Below, one piece after another: positions 40,846 to 48,607 of a stretch of DNA of 64,000 nucleotides. The number at the start of each line of letters is the position of its first letter. The first letter of the stretch is position 1. The position numbers and the translations under genes are program-made. The notes beneath the pieces are model-generated. The model was not told where the DNA came from, searched no databases, and was given only the letters and a program-made list of their open reading frames with translations. The DNA is from UBA7702 sp040776805 (GTDB lineage Bacteria > Bacillota > Dehalobacteriia > UBA7702), in contig JAXGZS010000001.1 in assembly GCA_040776805.1 (NCBI GenBank), positions 620,001 to 684,000 of the forward strand, given 5' to 3'.

Positions 40846-41462
40846 ATGAGCGCATACCAAACCATAGACGATAAAAAGGCTTTCATCGATGAAAAACGCC
40901 CGGAGCTGTTGAAGCAATTAAAGCAATACTATAAAATCGGTCTGACCTACTCCAGCAACGCCTTGGAAGGGAACTCTTTGACCATAAGTGAAACCAAAGT
41001 GATTCTGGAGGATGGTTTTACCGTCGGAGGCAAGCCGTTGAGGGATACATCGGAAACTGTGGGGCCTGGAGAAAAGCCTATGATTACATGTTTTCTCTTA
41101 TCCACAGTGGGGGTATTGATTTAGAAGCCATTAAAAAGATGCGTCGCCTTTTTTACCAAAATATCGACTCAGATCATACTGGAACATGGCGTAATGAAAG
41201 TGTGATTGTTTCGGGCAGCGATGATGAGTTTCCCGAACCCCAAGAGATTGATAAGAAGATGCAGGAGCTTGAAAAGTGGATCACGGAAACCCGGAGCGGA
41301 TTTCATCCCGTGGAATTTGCCGCCCTTCTTCATCTTAAAATTGTTATGATCCACCCTTTATAGATGGGAACGGCAGAACGGTGCGGCTCCTCATGAATCT
41401 TGCCTTGATTCAAAACGGCTACCAATTAGCAGTAATCTCCCCAATATGCCGCGCGGAGTATA
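40846..41462 (+). pseudogene. Fic family protein gene, broken
   Basis: Three overlapping frames together read as one Fic (AMP-transferase type) protein. Frame 1 (40846 to ~41065): YYKIGLTYSSNALEGNSLT with the inhibitory-type SNxLEGN wording. Frame 2 (~41066-41355): YDYMFSLIHSGGIDLEAIKK to LHLKIVMIHP. Frame 3 (from ~41355): IDGNGRTVRLLMNLALIQNG. Joined, they give the HPxIDGNGR active-site motif with a single T missing. The reading also fails to continue past RAEY near 41460. Two -1 shifts plus loss of the 3' end make this a decayed gene. Confidence 0.82.
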
Positions 41463-41475
41463 ACGGTTTTATTAA

Positions 41476-41557
41476 TATAAAAAGAAACACCAGTGTAACG
41501 GTTGACCCTTCCAAATGGCAAAAAGCCATTTCAGGGATCGGAAACACTGGTGTCACT
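41476..41557 (-). ncRNA. Candidate small structured RNA
   Basis: On the minus strand a promoter-like pair (TTGACG, 17 bases, TATAAT; plus 41564-41592) faces a ~80-base hairpin. 41544-41553 pairs with 41487-41496 (ACACCAGTGT/ACACTGGTGT), 41533-41536 with 41507-41510, and 41525-41531 with 41513-41519 around a T-loop. The stem ends in TTTCTTTTT. It thus has start, fold and terminator of a small RNA. It lies between the broken fic gene and the tRNA-Thr copy. No known family recognised. Confidence 0.45.
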
Positions 41558-41563
41558 AAAGAC

Positions 41564-41592
41564 ATTATATGCGGAGATTCCAAAGGCGTCAA
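41564..41592 (-). promoter_or_regulatory. Promoter of the candidate small RNA
   Basis: TTGACG (plus 41587-41592) and a perfect TATAAT (41564-41569) with 17-base spacing on the minus strand. Start expected near 41557. Confidence 0.55.
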
Positions 41593-41680
41593 GGGAAAGG
41601 ACCGGCAGCGGCTGAAATATTTCATTTCAGAAAAATACGACAAAAAGAAAGCTCGCCGGTCTCTTCCATTCTTTTTACCG

Positions 41681-41717
41681 CTGAACGGATTCGAACCGTT
41701 AATCGGCGCATTACGAG
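41681..41717 (-). repeat. Partial copy of the tRNA-Thr 3' half (probable attachment site)
   Basis: A 20-base identity (41681-41700) and a 12-base identity (41706-41717) match the T-arm/acceptor side and anticodon side of the intact tRNA-Thr at 43229-43304, in the same orientation. The 5' half of the tRNA is not present. Such a truncated 3' copy on the far side of foreign DNA is what tRNA-directed integration leaves behind. Confidence 0.65.
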
Positions 41718-41869
41718 CCTTCGTTGGTTTTGAATCAGCTGTTTTCGGCTGAATCATCCCCGGATATGGATGTAAAAAAACCGGAGCAATCCGACATTTC
41801 TCTTTACCAAGGGTTATTTATGTGTTATTATGATGTCAAATAAATGATAATAACCGAGAAAGAAGAGCA

Positions 41870-42004
41870 ATGGATTTTGTCAGTAATCGGACAAAAACCG
41901 GTTTGAATATCCGGGTATTGACCATCGTTGATGAAGTCACCGGAGAGTGTTTGGCGTTTGAGGCAGACATTTGCTTACGAGCAGAAGAGTCACCACTGTC
42001 CTAA
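41870..42004 (+). pseudogene. IS3-family transposase (OrfB) fragment
   Basis: Forty-four codons read MDFVSNRTKTGLNIRVLTIV then DEVTGECLAF. This is the start of the DDE integrase core of IS3-type OrfB proteins (usual wording MDFVSD...R.L.IVDDFTREC), including the first catalytic Asp. Both sides of the transposase are missing, and no inverted repeats are seen. Confidence 0.75.
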
Positions 42005-42174
42005 ACAGGATTGCTCTTTTTGTGGTTTACCAAAAGTCAGCGCAAAAGGCCGGTTGTGGTACAACTTATGAGTTCGCTGAGTACCTTGATGTCTTGAAGA
42101 GGTGTTGGTCTCTGCCTTAGAATAGGATCGTTCTAAGGGGCTGTATAATTAAATGCATTAAGGAGGAAATAACA

Positions 42175-42543
42175 ATGAGCGAGGTTAGCAATGTTACAAT
42201 GTGGAATTTTATGAGTGAATGTCCTGTACCGCAAGACGCTACTGCTCTCTTGACTGAGGGGGAGTCCGCTGTTGCCGCGTATAAAACGATTCGCGATTCA
42301 GCGATTTTTACAAACAAGCGCCTTATCGTCAGGGATGCACAGGGGCTGACGGGGAAAAAGGTAGAAATCTACTCATTGCCGTACTCTTCCATCAATATGT
42401 GGTCAACAGAAAATGCAGGCACGCTTGATCTTAGCGCGGAGGTTGAACTGTGGACGAAAGCAGGGCATATTAAAATAAAACTTGGCAAAAAAGTTGATGT
42501 TCGTGTTTTTGACAAACTGATCGCGAATCTCATTTTGAAATAA
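42175..42543 (+). CDS. PH domain-containing protein
   Basis: A 122-residue protein of the bacterial PH-domain family (bPH_1). Typical stretches are AIFTNKRLIVRDAQGLTGKK and YSLPYSSINMWSTENAGTLD. Function unknown for most members. AAGGAGG precedes the ATG; the leader (TGCATTAAGGAGGAA) is repeated before the next gene. It sits inside the tRNA-Thr element remnant and may be its cargo. Confidence 0.85.
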   Translation: MSEVSNVTMWNFMSECPVPQDATALLTEGESAVAAYKTIRDSAIFTNKRLIVRDAQGLTGKKVEIYSLPYSSINMWSTENAGTLDLSAEVELWTKAGHIKIKLGKKVDVRVFDKLIANLILK

Positions 42544-42579
42544 AATATTCCATCTATATGCATTAAGGAGGAATTAACG

Positions 42580-43020
42580 ATGAAAAAGTTACTCGGTATT
42601 ATTTCTGTTTTGGTACTTATGTTCGCCCTCGCTGCCTGTGAAGGATCAAAGGATGACCAGGGATTAACAGAAACAACGGAAGACAATGCCACAACGGAAG
42701 CTAACGCGACTTACGAAAGCATCTTGGAGGAATACTCTCAGAAAATTATAGATGCTACACCGGGTCTTGTAGAAGAGTATAACGCAGAAGCTGCAGAAAA
42801 AGCAGGTGATATTAACGCTCTTGCCGAGCTTTCCAGCGCAAAAATAGAGAAACTTGCACAAATCAGCGTTGAAGGTACAGAAAAAATGGCTGCATTGATG
42901 CTGGAAAACGGGGATTCCGAAGATGTATACATGGAGTGGGCAGGAAAACTAAATGATGTGTATATGGAACAAGCAGAACAGATCACAGACGCATATATGA
43001 ACTCCGCAACAGGTCAGTAA
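42580..43020 (+). CDS. Small secreted lipoprotein
   Basis: A 146-residue protein with a lipoprotein signal: basic start, hydrophobic stretch and lipobox LAAC (Cys near 20), then an acidic Thr-rich linker and a helical, Glu/Ala-rich domain (~45-146). I do not recognise the family. The same leader sequence as the PH-domain gene suggests shared origin or control. Its end abuts the integrase fragment, so cargo and recombination debris are fused here. Confidence 0.75.
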   Translation: MKKLLGIISVLVLMFALAACEGSKDDQGLTETTEDNATTEANATYESILEEYSQKIIDATPGLVEEYNAEAAEKAGDINALAELSSAKIEKLAQISVEGTEKMAALMLENGDSEDVYMEWAGKLNDVYMEQAEQITDAYMNSATGQ

Positions 43021-43028
43021 CAGATCGT

Positions 43029-43139
43029 GATGCCAACGCATCGACGACAGCGAAAATATATGCCCATGCAATCAGATCGGCTGACGCCGCGGCGGATGAG
43101 TTAATCGGCGATATATTGACCCAAGTCCAATCTAAGTAA
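43029..43139 (+). pseudogene. Tyrosine recombinase (integrase) C-terminal fragment
   Basis: In frame 43029 the bases read DANASTTAKIYAHAIRSAD and then AAAADELIGDIL to a stop at 43137-43139. The STT..IYAH wording matches the end of phage/ICE integrases around the catalytic Tyr. All upstream catalytic residues (R, H, R) are gone; the lipoprotein gene ends just before. Its place next to the tRNA 3' end is where an element's int gene would lie. Confidence 0.65.
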
Positions 43140-43180
43140 GCACCAAGTAAACACCAGAACCAAAAAAGCGCCTATTTCAA

Positions 43181-43222
43181 GGCAAAATAAAACCCCCTGG
43201 GATACATCAGTATACCAGGGGA
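43181..43222 (-). terminator. Terminator of tRNA-Thr
   Basis: CCCCTGG/CCAGGGG stem with a 14-base loop; on the minus strand it is followed by TTTTATTTT, just after the tRNA 3' end. Confidence 0.7.
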
Positions 43223-43228
43223 TTTTTA

Positions 43229-43304
43229 TGGAGCTGCTGAACGGATTCGAACCGTTGACCTGCGCATTACGAGTGCGCTGCTCTACCAGCTGAGCCACAG
43301 CAGC
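43229..43304 (-). tRNA. tRNA-Thr(CGT)
   Basis: A 76-base cloverleaf on the minus strand. Acceptor GCTGCTG pairs with CAGCAGC; D-arm GCTC/GAGC; anticodon stem GCGCA/TGCGC with loop CTCGTAA, anticodon CGT (reads ACG); T-arm AACGG/CCGTT with TTCGAAT loop; CCA is encoded at 43229-43231. It serves as the likely integration target of the element to its left. Confidence 0.95.
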
Positions 43305-43359
43305 ATCGCGTACTTAAATATTCTACCATATTATTTGATTTCGTCAAGAGGGGATTTCC

Positions 43360-43387
43360 TTGACAGCAGCGTTTTATCTTTTATAAT
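43360..43387 (+). promoter_or_regulatory. Promoter of the eutH-like gene
   Basis: TTGACA (43360-43365) and TATAAT (43382-43387) are 16 bases apart. Transcription from ~43394 leaves a ~13-base leader with GAGG before the ATG at 43407, which supports that start codon. Confidence 0.75.
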
Positions 43388-43406
43388 GGGAGACAGAGGT
43401 AAAACA

Positions 43407-44507
43407 ATGGTGATTAAGACAGTGATGCTTTGGCTTGTGGCGGCAGGGGTGGTCATCGGCGGCATTGATTATATTCTCGGCAACAAGCTCGGCGCCGGGG
43501 CAAAGTTTTACGAAGGCTTTACGCTGATGGGCAAAACCGCCTTAGGCATTGTGGGGATTATTTGTTTGGCGCCCGTTTTCGGCCAGGTTCTCGGCAATTT
43601 TCTGTCCCCGCTTTATGGGCTGATCGGCGCGGACCCCGCCATGTTTGGTTCCATCCTCGCCATCGATATGGGCGGCTATTCCTTGGCGGTTTCCATGGCC
43701 AAGGACGCTACTTTGGGTCTTTACGGCGGTGTCGTTATGGCCTCTCTGTTGGGGCCGGTCCTTGTTTATTATTTGCCCATCGGTTTTCAGCTCACCGACG
43801 GAGAGGATCATCAACTTTTCGCCAGGGGCAATGTCATCGGTTTGAGCGTGATGCCTTTGGGCTGTATTGCCGGAGGTCTCACCATGGGACTGTCCTTCGG
43901 CGTGATCATCATCAACAGCTTGCCGGTGATTTTCATGAGCGCCCTCCTCGTATGCGGTATGCTCTTTTTCAGAAAAGCGGTGATTACCGCCTGTCTTTGG
44001 TATGCCCGTCTGATCAGCGCCATCGGTGTGATCGGTATTATCCTCGCCTTTCTGCGTTTTCTGACCGGCGTGACCTTGTTAAAGGGTATGGACGAGGTTA
44101 CCGTGGGCTTTCTGATCGTCGGTTATATCTCCATCTCCGTCATCGGCTTTTTATCCCTTGTAGGCTTGCTGCTCCACTTTGCTGGGAAAACCCTGGATCA
44201 AGTAGGCCGCGCCGTCGGCCTCGACGGCGTGGGTATTTCTGCTTTGGTGCTGACCACAGCCTCGGCGACGCCGGTCTTCGCCCTGATCAAGGATATGTCG
44301 CCCCGGAGCAAGGTGGTGGTGAGCGCCTTTCTCGTTTACGGTTCTTTTGCCGCCCACGTGGGCTTCACGGCGGGGGTCGCCCCGGATCTGATCCCGGCAC
44401 TCATCGCCGGAAAATTCGTCTCTGCTGTGGCCTCCGTCGTTTTGGCGCTGTTATTAACAAGAAAAGATAAGATGAAACATAAGGAGGAAGTTTATGAAAA
44501 CCAATGA
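43407..44507 (+). CDS. eutH: EutH-like ethanolamine permease
   Basis: A 366-residue membrane protein with 10-11 hydrophobic segments, of the EutH family (PLYGLIGADPAMFGSILAIDMGGY; VLTTASATPVFALIKDMSPRSKVVVSAF). EutH brings in ethanolamine. No eut lyase or shell genes are in this window, so it is an orphan and might carry another amine or alcohol. The ATG at 43407 is supported by promoter and GAGG; earlier in-frame codons lie in or before the promoter. It overlaps the hydrolase gene by 14 bases. Confidence 0.85.
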   Translation: MVIKTVMLWLVAAGVVIGGIDYILGNKLGAGAKFYEGFTLMGKTALGIVGIICLAPVFGQVLGNFLSPLYGLIGADPAMFGSILAIDMGGYSLAVSMAKDATLGLYGGVVMASLLGPVLVYYLPIGFQLTDGEDHQLFARGNVIGLSVMPLGCIAGGLTMGLSFGVIIINSLPVIFMSALLVCGMLFFRKAVITACLWYARLISAIGVIGIILAFLRFLTGVTLLKGMDEVTVGFLIVGYISISVIGFLSLVGLLLHFAGKTLDQVGRAVGLDGVGISALVLTTASATPVFALIKDMSPRSKVVVSAFLVYGSFAAHVGFTAGVAPDLIPALIAGKFVSAVASVVLALLLTRKDKMKHKEEVYENQ

Positions 44508-45012
44508 TGTTTTGGTCGTAGTCGATATGCAAAACGATTTTATTGACGGCGCACTCGGTACCGCGGAAGCGCGCAACATCCTGCAGGGCGTGATTGATAA
44601 AATCACCCATTTCGGCGGGGAAGTCGTTTTTACCAGGGATACCCACGGGGAAAACTATCTTGAAACCCAAGAGGGGCAAAAACTTCCCGTCAGGCACTGC
44701 ATCAAAGATACCGACGGCTGGCAGCTGCATCGCAATATCCGGGAGCTGGCGGAAGGGAAGACGGTCATCGAAAAGCCCGCCTTTGGTTCCCTGGCCCTGG
44801 CCCACTACTTGAAGCAGAAGGGGGACCTTGATTCTATCGTGCTGGTGGGGCTTTGCACCGATATCTGCGTGATCAGCAACGCTCTGATCTTAAAAGCGGC
44901 TTTTCCGGAAACGGAAGTTATCGTGGACAGAGATTGCTGCGCCGGGGTGACGCCGGAAAGCCATGAGAACGCTTTAAAGGCAATGGAAAGGTGTCAGGTC
45001 AAGATTATTTAG
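44494..45012 (+). CDS. Isochorismatase-family cysteine hydrolase (nicotinamidase-like)
   Basis: A 172-residue hydrolase. The Asp-Lys-Cys triad can be placed as D11 (VVVDMQNDF), K94 (EKPAFGS) and C125 (GLCTDICV). Nicotinamidases (PncA) and related amidases share this layout; the typical metal-site His pattern is only partly visible (RDTHGENY), so the substrate is uncertain. GGAGG precedes the ATG. It is coupled to eutH by overlap and closed by a strong terminator. Confidence 0.85.
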   Translation: MKTNDVLVVVDMQNDFIDGALGTAEARNILQGVIDKITHFGGEVVFTRDTHGENYLETQEGQKLPVRHCIKDTDGWQLHRNIRELAEGKTVIEKPAFGSLALAHYLKQKGDLDSIVLVGLCTDICVISNALILKAAFPETEVIVDRDCCAGVTPESHENALKAMERCQVKII

Positions 45013-45025
45013 CAGAGAATGCTAT

Positions 45026-45087
45026 AAAAAGGGGCTTACGCAAAATAGCTTTTAAGAAAGAAAGCCGTTTTACGTAAGCCCCTTTTT
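45026..45087. terminator. Bidirectional terminator
   Basis: A 15-bp perfect inverted repeat (AAAAAGGGGCTTACG/CGTAAGCCCCTTTTT) stands between the converging hydrolase and hemolysin III genes and can stop both. Confidence 0.9.
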
Positions 45088-45096
45088 ATGACGGTA

Positions 45097-45738
45097 TCAG
45101 ACCAAAACCACGCCCCAGAGGATGGCGAAAAAGTGCAGGATGCTGCCGGCCAAAACAAAGAGGTGCCAAATGGCGTGCATGTATTTTTTTCGTAAGACGA
45201 AGAAAAGGACGCCGACGGTATAGGATACGCCGCCGGCGATGAGCAGGATCACGCTTTCCAGGCCCAGCGCTGTTTTCAGCGAGGAGAAGGTGAAAATGAT
45301 CGCCCAGCCCATGAGTATATAGAGGAGCAGGGAACTTTTCGCGTAGCGCTGCAGATCCACGGCGTTCAGCACCATGCCAAAGGCCGCCACGGCCCAGATC
45401 AGGCCGAAAACCGTCCAGCCGTAAGCGCCGCCGATCCCGCTTAAAACGATGGGCGTGTAGGTGCCGGCGATCAGTAAAAAGATGTTGCAGTGATCGAAGA
45501 CGCGAAAGATAAATTTTGCTTTTTCACCTTTGATGGCGTGATATAAGGTGGAGGAAAGATAAAGAACCAACAGTGTGGCGCCGTAGACGCTGACGGAAAC
45601 AACCGTCAGCGCGCTGCCGTATAGGGTGGAAAAGATCGACAGTACGGCAATGGCGGCCAGGGCGCAAAGGGTTCCTATGCCATGGGTAACGGCATTGGCG
45701 ACTTCCTCCCCCGGCGTATAAAATGCTTGTGACATCAT
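45097..45738 (-). CDS. Hemolysin III family membrane protein
   Basis: A 213-residue protein with seven hydrophobic segments, of the HlyIII/PAQR (YqfA) family. Family residues: EEVANAVTHGIG at the start, SSTLYHA, DHCNIFLLIAGTYTP and a late HAIWHLFVLAGSILHF with the conserved His. These proteins may act as membrane hydrolases; function in bacteria is not settled. Either of two adjacent ATG codons could start it. Single gene, divergent from ruvC. Confidence 0.88.
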   Translation of the reverse strand: MMSQAFYTPGEEVANAVTHGIGTLCALAAIAVLSIFSTLYGSALTVVSVSVYGATLLVLYLSSTLYHAIKGEKAKFIFRVFDHCNIFLLIAGTYTPIVLSGIGGAYGWTVFGLIWAVAAFGMVLNAVDLQRYAKSSLLLYILMGWAIIFTFSSLKTALGLESVILLIAGGVSYTVGVLFFVLRKKYMHAIWHLFVLAGSILHFFAILWGVVLV

Positions 45739-45882
45739 ACGTCTCCTTTTGTAAAGTAGTAATCAATACTATATTATGCAAATTATGATACGACAATACA
45801 TCCTTTTTGTCAAGAGGGTGTTATTTTCTGTTCTCTTGTAACTTTTTGAGAAATCATGTATAATACATTATTGGGTGATTTT

Positions 45883-46362
45883 ATGATTATTTTAGGCATC
45901 GATCCCGGTACGGCCATTTGTGGCTTCGGGATTGTGGAGAAAAACAATTATCAATTCAAACTCATTGATTACGGCGCCGTCAATACCCCCGCCACCATGT
46001 CGCTGGAAGAGCGTTTGGTGCGGATTTATGACGGCATTTGCCTTTTGATTGACCGCCATCCTCCCGATGAGATGGCCGTAGAAGAATTGTTTTTCAACAA
46101 TAACGCCAAAACAGCCCTTTCCGTGGGACAGGCCCGAGGGGTCATCCTGCTGGCCGGTGCCCATAAGCAGGTTCCCCTTTATGAATATACGCCCCTCCAG
46201 GTGAAGCAGGGGATCGTCGGCTACGGCCGCGCCGATAAAAAGCAGATTCAATTCATGGTGAAAACCATGCTCAAGATGAAAGAAACCCCCAAGCCCGACG
46301 ATGCCGCCGATGCTTTGGCCATCGCCATCTGCCACGGGCAATGGAACAAGAATATGAGTTAG
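45883..46362 (+). CDS. ruvC: Holliday junction endonuclease RuvC
   Basis: A 159-residue RNase H-fold nuclease that cuts Holliday junctions. Acidic residues are visible in ILGIDPGTAICGFG (Asp), MAVEELFF (Glu) and PDDAADALAIAICH (Asp). The ATG at 45883 is chosen from the family start and the GGGTGA upstream. Followed by ruvA and ruvB in the usual order. Confidence 0.95.
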   Translation: MIILGIDPGTAICGFGIVEKNNYQFKLIDYGAVNTPATMSLEERLVRIYDGICLLIDRHPPDEMAVEELFFNNNAKTALSVGQARGVILLAGAHKQVPLYEYTPLQVKQGIVGYGRADKKQIQFMVKTMLKMKETPKPDDAADALAIAICHGQWNKNMS

Positions 46363-46370
46363 GAGGCGCT

Positions 46371-46979
46371 ATGATCGCATCAGTTCGCGGAGAAGTTATT
46401 TTGATTGAAGAGGATTACCTGGTGGTGGACGTCAACGGCCTTGGTATGCAAATCTTCGCGCCCCTCAACCGCATGGAGGGACTTTACCGTCTGCATGAGG
46501 AAATCTTTTTGTATACCCAGCTCATCGTCAGGGAAGACCTCTGGACCCTCTTCGGCTTTGCCGATACCGAGGAATTGAGTTTATTCAAACAGATTTTGAA
46601 TATCAGCGGCATTGGCGGCAAAAGCGCCTTGGGTATCGTCAACCGCCTTGCTCCCGCCGAAATTGCCGGCGCCGTGCTGAACGGCGATAGCAAGCCATTT
46701 CAAAGCGTGCCCGGTATCGGAAAAAAGACCGCCCAGCGCATTGTTTTGGAACTAAAAGACAAAGTGGAAAAAATGGGCATTGCCGGGATTGCCGAGGTGT
46801 CCCGTTCTGTCGCCGCTCAGTCCCAGGTCGGGGATAACGACGCCATCGCCGCCCTTTGCCAGCTGGGCTACAGCGCTGCCGAGGCAAAAAAGGCCGTCGT
46901 CGCGGTGCTTGCCGAAGACCCGCTTCTTGACAGTGACGCGCTGCTGCGCAAGGCGTTGCTGCGCTTGAGTAAATTTTAG
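46371..46979 (+). CDS. ruvA: Holliday junction branch migration protein RuvA
   Basis: A 202-residue protein: N-terminal OB fold (MIASVRGEVILIEEDYLVVD), two helix-hairpin-helix motifs (ISGIGGKSAL and VPGIGKKTAQRI) and a C-terminal domain (AIAALCQLGYSAAEAKKAV) that binds RuvB. RuvA holds the four-way junction. AGGAGG precedes the ATG at 46371, 8 bases after the ruvC stop. Confidence 0.96.
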   Translation: MIASVRGEVILIEEDYLVVDVNGLGMQIFAPLNRMEGLYRLHEEIFLYTQLIVREDLWTLFGFADTEELSLFKQILNISGIGGKSALGIVNRLAPAEIAGAVLNGDSKPFQSVPGIGKKTAQRIVLELKDKVEKMGIAGIAEVSRSVAAQSQVGDNDAIAALCQLGYSAAEAKKAVVAVLAEDPLLDSDALLRKALLRLSKF

Positions 46980-46994
46980 AATTGAGGTAATATT

Positions 46995-48056
46995 TTGCCG
47001 ATACAAGACGATCGAATCATCAGCTCCTCCTTAAAACAGGAGGATGCGGCCACGGAAGCCGGTATCCGGCCCATGACCCTCGCGGAATATACGGGACAGG
47101 ACAAGGTCAAAGAAAATATGGCGATCTTCATTGAGGCTGCCAAAAATAGAGGCAACGCCCTGGATCACGTTCTTTTATATGGCCCCCCGGGATTGGGCAA
47201 AACGACTTTGGCCAATATCATCGCCAACGAGATGAATGTGCACATCCGCACCACGGCAGGGCCCGCCATTGAGCGGGCAGGGGATTTGGCGGCGATTTTG
47301 ACTTCGCTGGAACCCCACGACGTGCTGTTTGTCGATGAAATCCACCGCTTAAGCCGCACCGTGGAGGAGATTCTCTATCCGGCCATGGAGGATTTCTGTA
47401 TCGATATCGTGATTGGCAAAGGCCCCGCCGCCCGCACCATGCGTTTGGACATTCCCCCCTTTACTTTGGTGGGAGCCACCACCAGGGCGGGGATGCTCTC
47501 GTCTCCTTTGAGAGACCGCTTTGGCGTCATCAGCCGCCTGGACTATTATGAAATCAAGGATCTCATCACCATTTTAAAACGAGCGGCGGTAATTTTAAAC
47601 GTACCTCTTTCCCAGGAAGGCGCCGCGGAAATCGCCCGGCGTTCCCGGGGCACGCCGAGAATCGCCAACCGCCTGTTGCGCCGCATCCGCGATTACGCCG
47701 AAGTCAAAGCCGACGGTTATATCGACGAAAAAGTGGCCCTGGCCGGTCTTGATATGCTGGAAGTCGATCCTATGGGCCTTGACAGCATCGATAAAAAGGT
47801 GATTTGCGCGATCATCGAAAAATTCGACGGCGGCCCCGTGGGTCTGGAAACCATCGCCGCCACCATCAATGAAAGCGCCGACACGGTGGAAGACGTGTAC
47901 GAACCCTATCTGATGCAACTGGGCTTCTTGAGCCGCACCTTAAGGGGACGCATGGCGACGCCGGCGGCCTACCGTTACCTCGGCTATCAGACGCCGGCCA
48001 ATAAAGGCGGCAAGCAGGAGGGGAGCCTTTTCGGAGAGGATGAAACAACATCATGA
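46995..48056 (+). CDS. ruvB: Holliday junction branch migration ATPase RuvB
   Basis: A 353-residue AAA+ motor. Walker A GPPGLGKTTLANI, Walker B FVDEIHRLSR, sensor GATTRAGMLSSPLRDRFG, then the winged helix. It drives branch migration with RuvA. Start is taken as TTG 46995 with GAGGT 6-10 bases upstream. It overlaps queH by 4 bases. Confidence 0.96.
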   Translation: MPIQDDRIISSSLKQEDAATEAGIRPMTLAEYTGQDKVKENMAIFIEAAKNRGNALDHVLLYGPPGLGKTTLANIIANEMNVHIRTTAGPAIERAGDLAAILTSLEPHDVLFVDEIHRLSRTVEEILYPAMEDFCIDIVIGKGPAARTMRLDIPPFTLVGATTRAGMLSSPLRDRFGVISRLDYYEIKDLITILKRAAVILNVPLSQEGAAEIARRSRGTPRIANRLLRRIRDYAEVKADGYIDEKVALAGLDMLEVDPMGLDSIDKKVICAIIEKFDGGPVGLETIAATINESADTVEDVYEPYLMQLGFLSRTLRGRMATPAAYRYLGYQTPANKGGKQEGSLFGEDETTS

Positions 48057-48607
48057 AGATCTTATATCACGCCTGTTGCGGCGTGTGTTCCCTCTATCCC
48101 ATCAAGTTGATGCGGGAGGAGGGGATCGACTTCGCTCTTTATTACGCCAATCCCAATATCCACCCCTATCAAGAATGGAAAGAGCGGAAGAAAACTTTCG
48201 TTGCTGTGGCGGAAAGCAATCGCGTGCCTTATTTTATCGATAAAGACTACCCTCTGGAAGATTTTTTGCGGGAGCAGCTGACCTACGAAAACCGTTGTGC
48301 TTATTGTTATCAAACCAGGCTGACTTTGGCGGCGCGGAAAGCGGCAGAGGAAGGGTACGATGCCTTTTCCACCACGCTTTTGATCAGCCCCTATCAGAAC
48401 AGGGAACTGATCGTGGCCACCGGCGAAAAAATCGCCAAAGAGTACGGCTTGCGGTTTTATGACCGTGATTTTCGGGAAGGTTTTCAATACGCCCAGGATA
48501 CCGCCGTGGAACAGGGTCTCTATCGGCAAAAGTACTGCGGCTGCATTTTCAGCGAACGTGACCGCCATCAAAAGCGGAAAAAGAAGGAGGTGGCAGAGGA
48601 TGCGTAA
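48053..48607 (+). CDS. queH: Epoxyqueuosine reductase QueH
   Basis: A 184-residue protein of the former DUF208 family: HACCGVCSLYPI at the start, NRCAYCYQTRL in the middle and KYCGCIFSE near the end. The Cys pairs bind a 4Fe-4S cluster and a second metal. QueH carries out the last step of queuosine synthesis in tRNA in many anaerobes. The tight linkage to queA and tgt in this block agrees. Confidence 0.93.
   Translation: MKILYHACCGVCSLYPIKLMREEGIDFALYYANPNIHPYQEWKERKKTFVAVAESNRVPYFIDKDYPLEDFLREQLTYENRCAYCYQTRLTLAARKAAEEGYDAFSTTLLISPYQNRELIVATGEKIAKEYGLRFYDRDFREGFQYAQDTAVEQGLYRQKYCGCIFSERDRHQKRKKKEVAEDA

Larger units (their letters stand above)
41681..43256. mobile_element. Remnant of an element integrated at tRNA-Thr
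   Basis: The 1.56 kb between the partial tRNA copy and the intact tRNA-Thr holds an IS3 transposase fragment, a PH-domain gene, a small lipoprotein gene and the last ~37 codons of a tyrosine integrase lying beside the tRNA 3' end. Order and orientation fit a tRNA-targeted element that lost most of its content. Boundaries are the repeat pair; the original size is unknown. Confidence 0.5.

Noticed and set aside
41419..41757. 112-codon minus-strand frame covering the small RNA and the tRNA copy
   Set aside because: It reads through tRNA-derived bases (NGSNPF wording typical of tRNA shadows) and a hairpin; not a real protein.
41681..41760. Second functional tRNA gene
   Set aside because: The 5' acceptor and D-arm do not match the 3' half; it cannot fold into a full cloverleaf.
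43562..44470. 302-codon plus-strand frame inside eutH
   Set aside because: Arg/Pro/His-rich alternative frame of a GC-rich membrane protein gene; no independent start signal.
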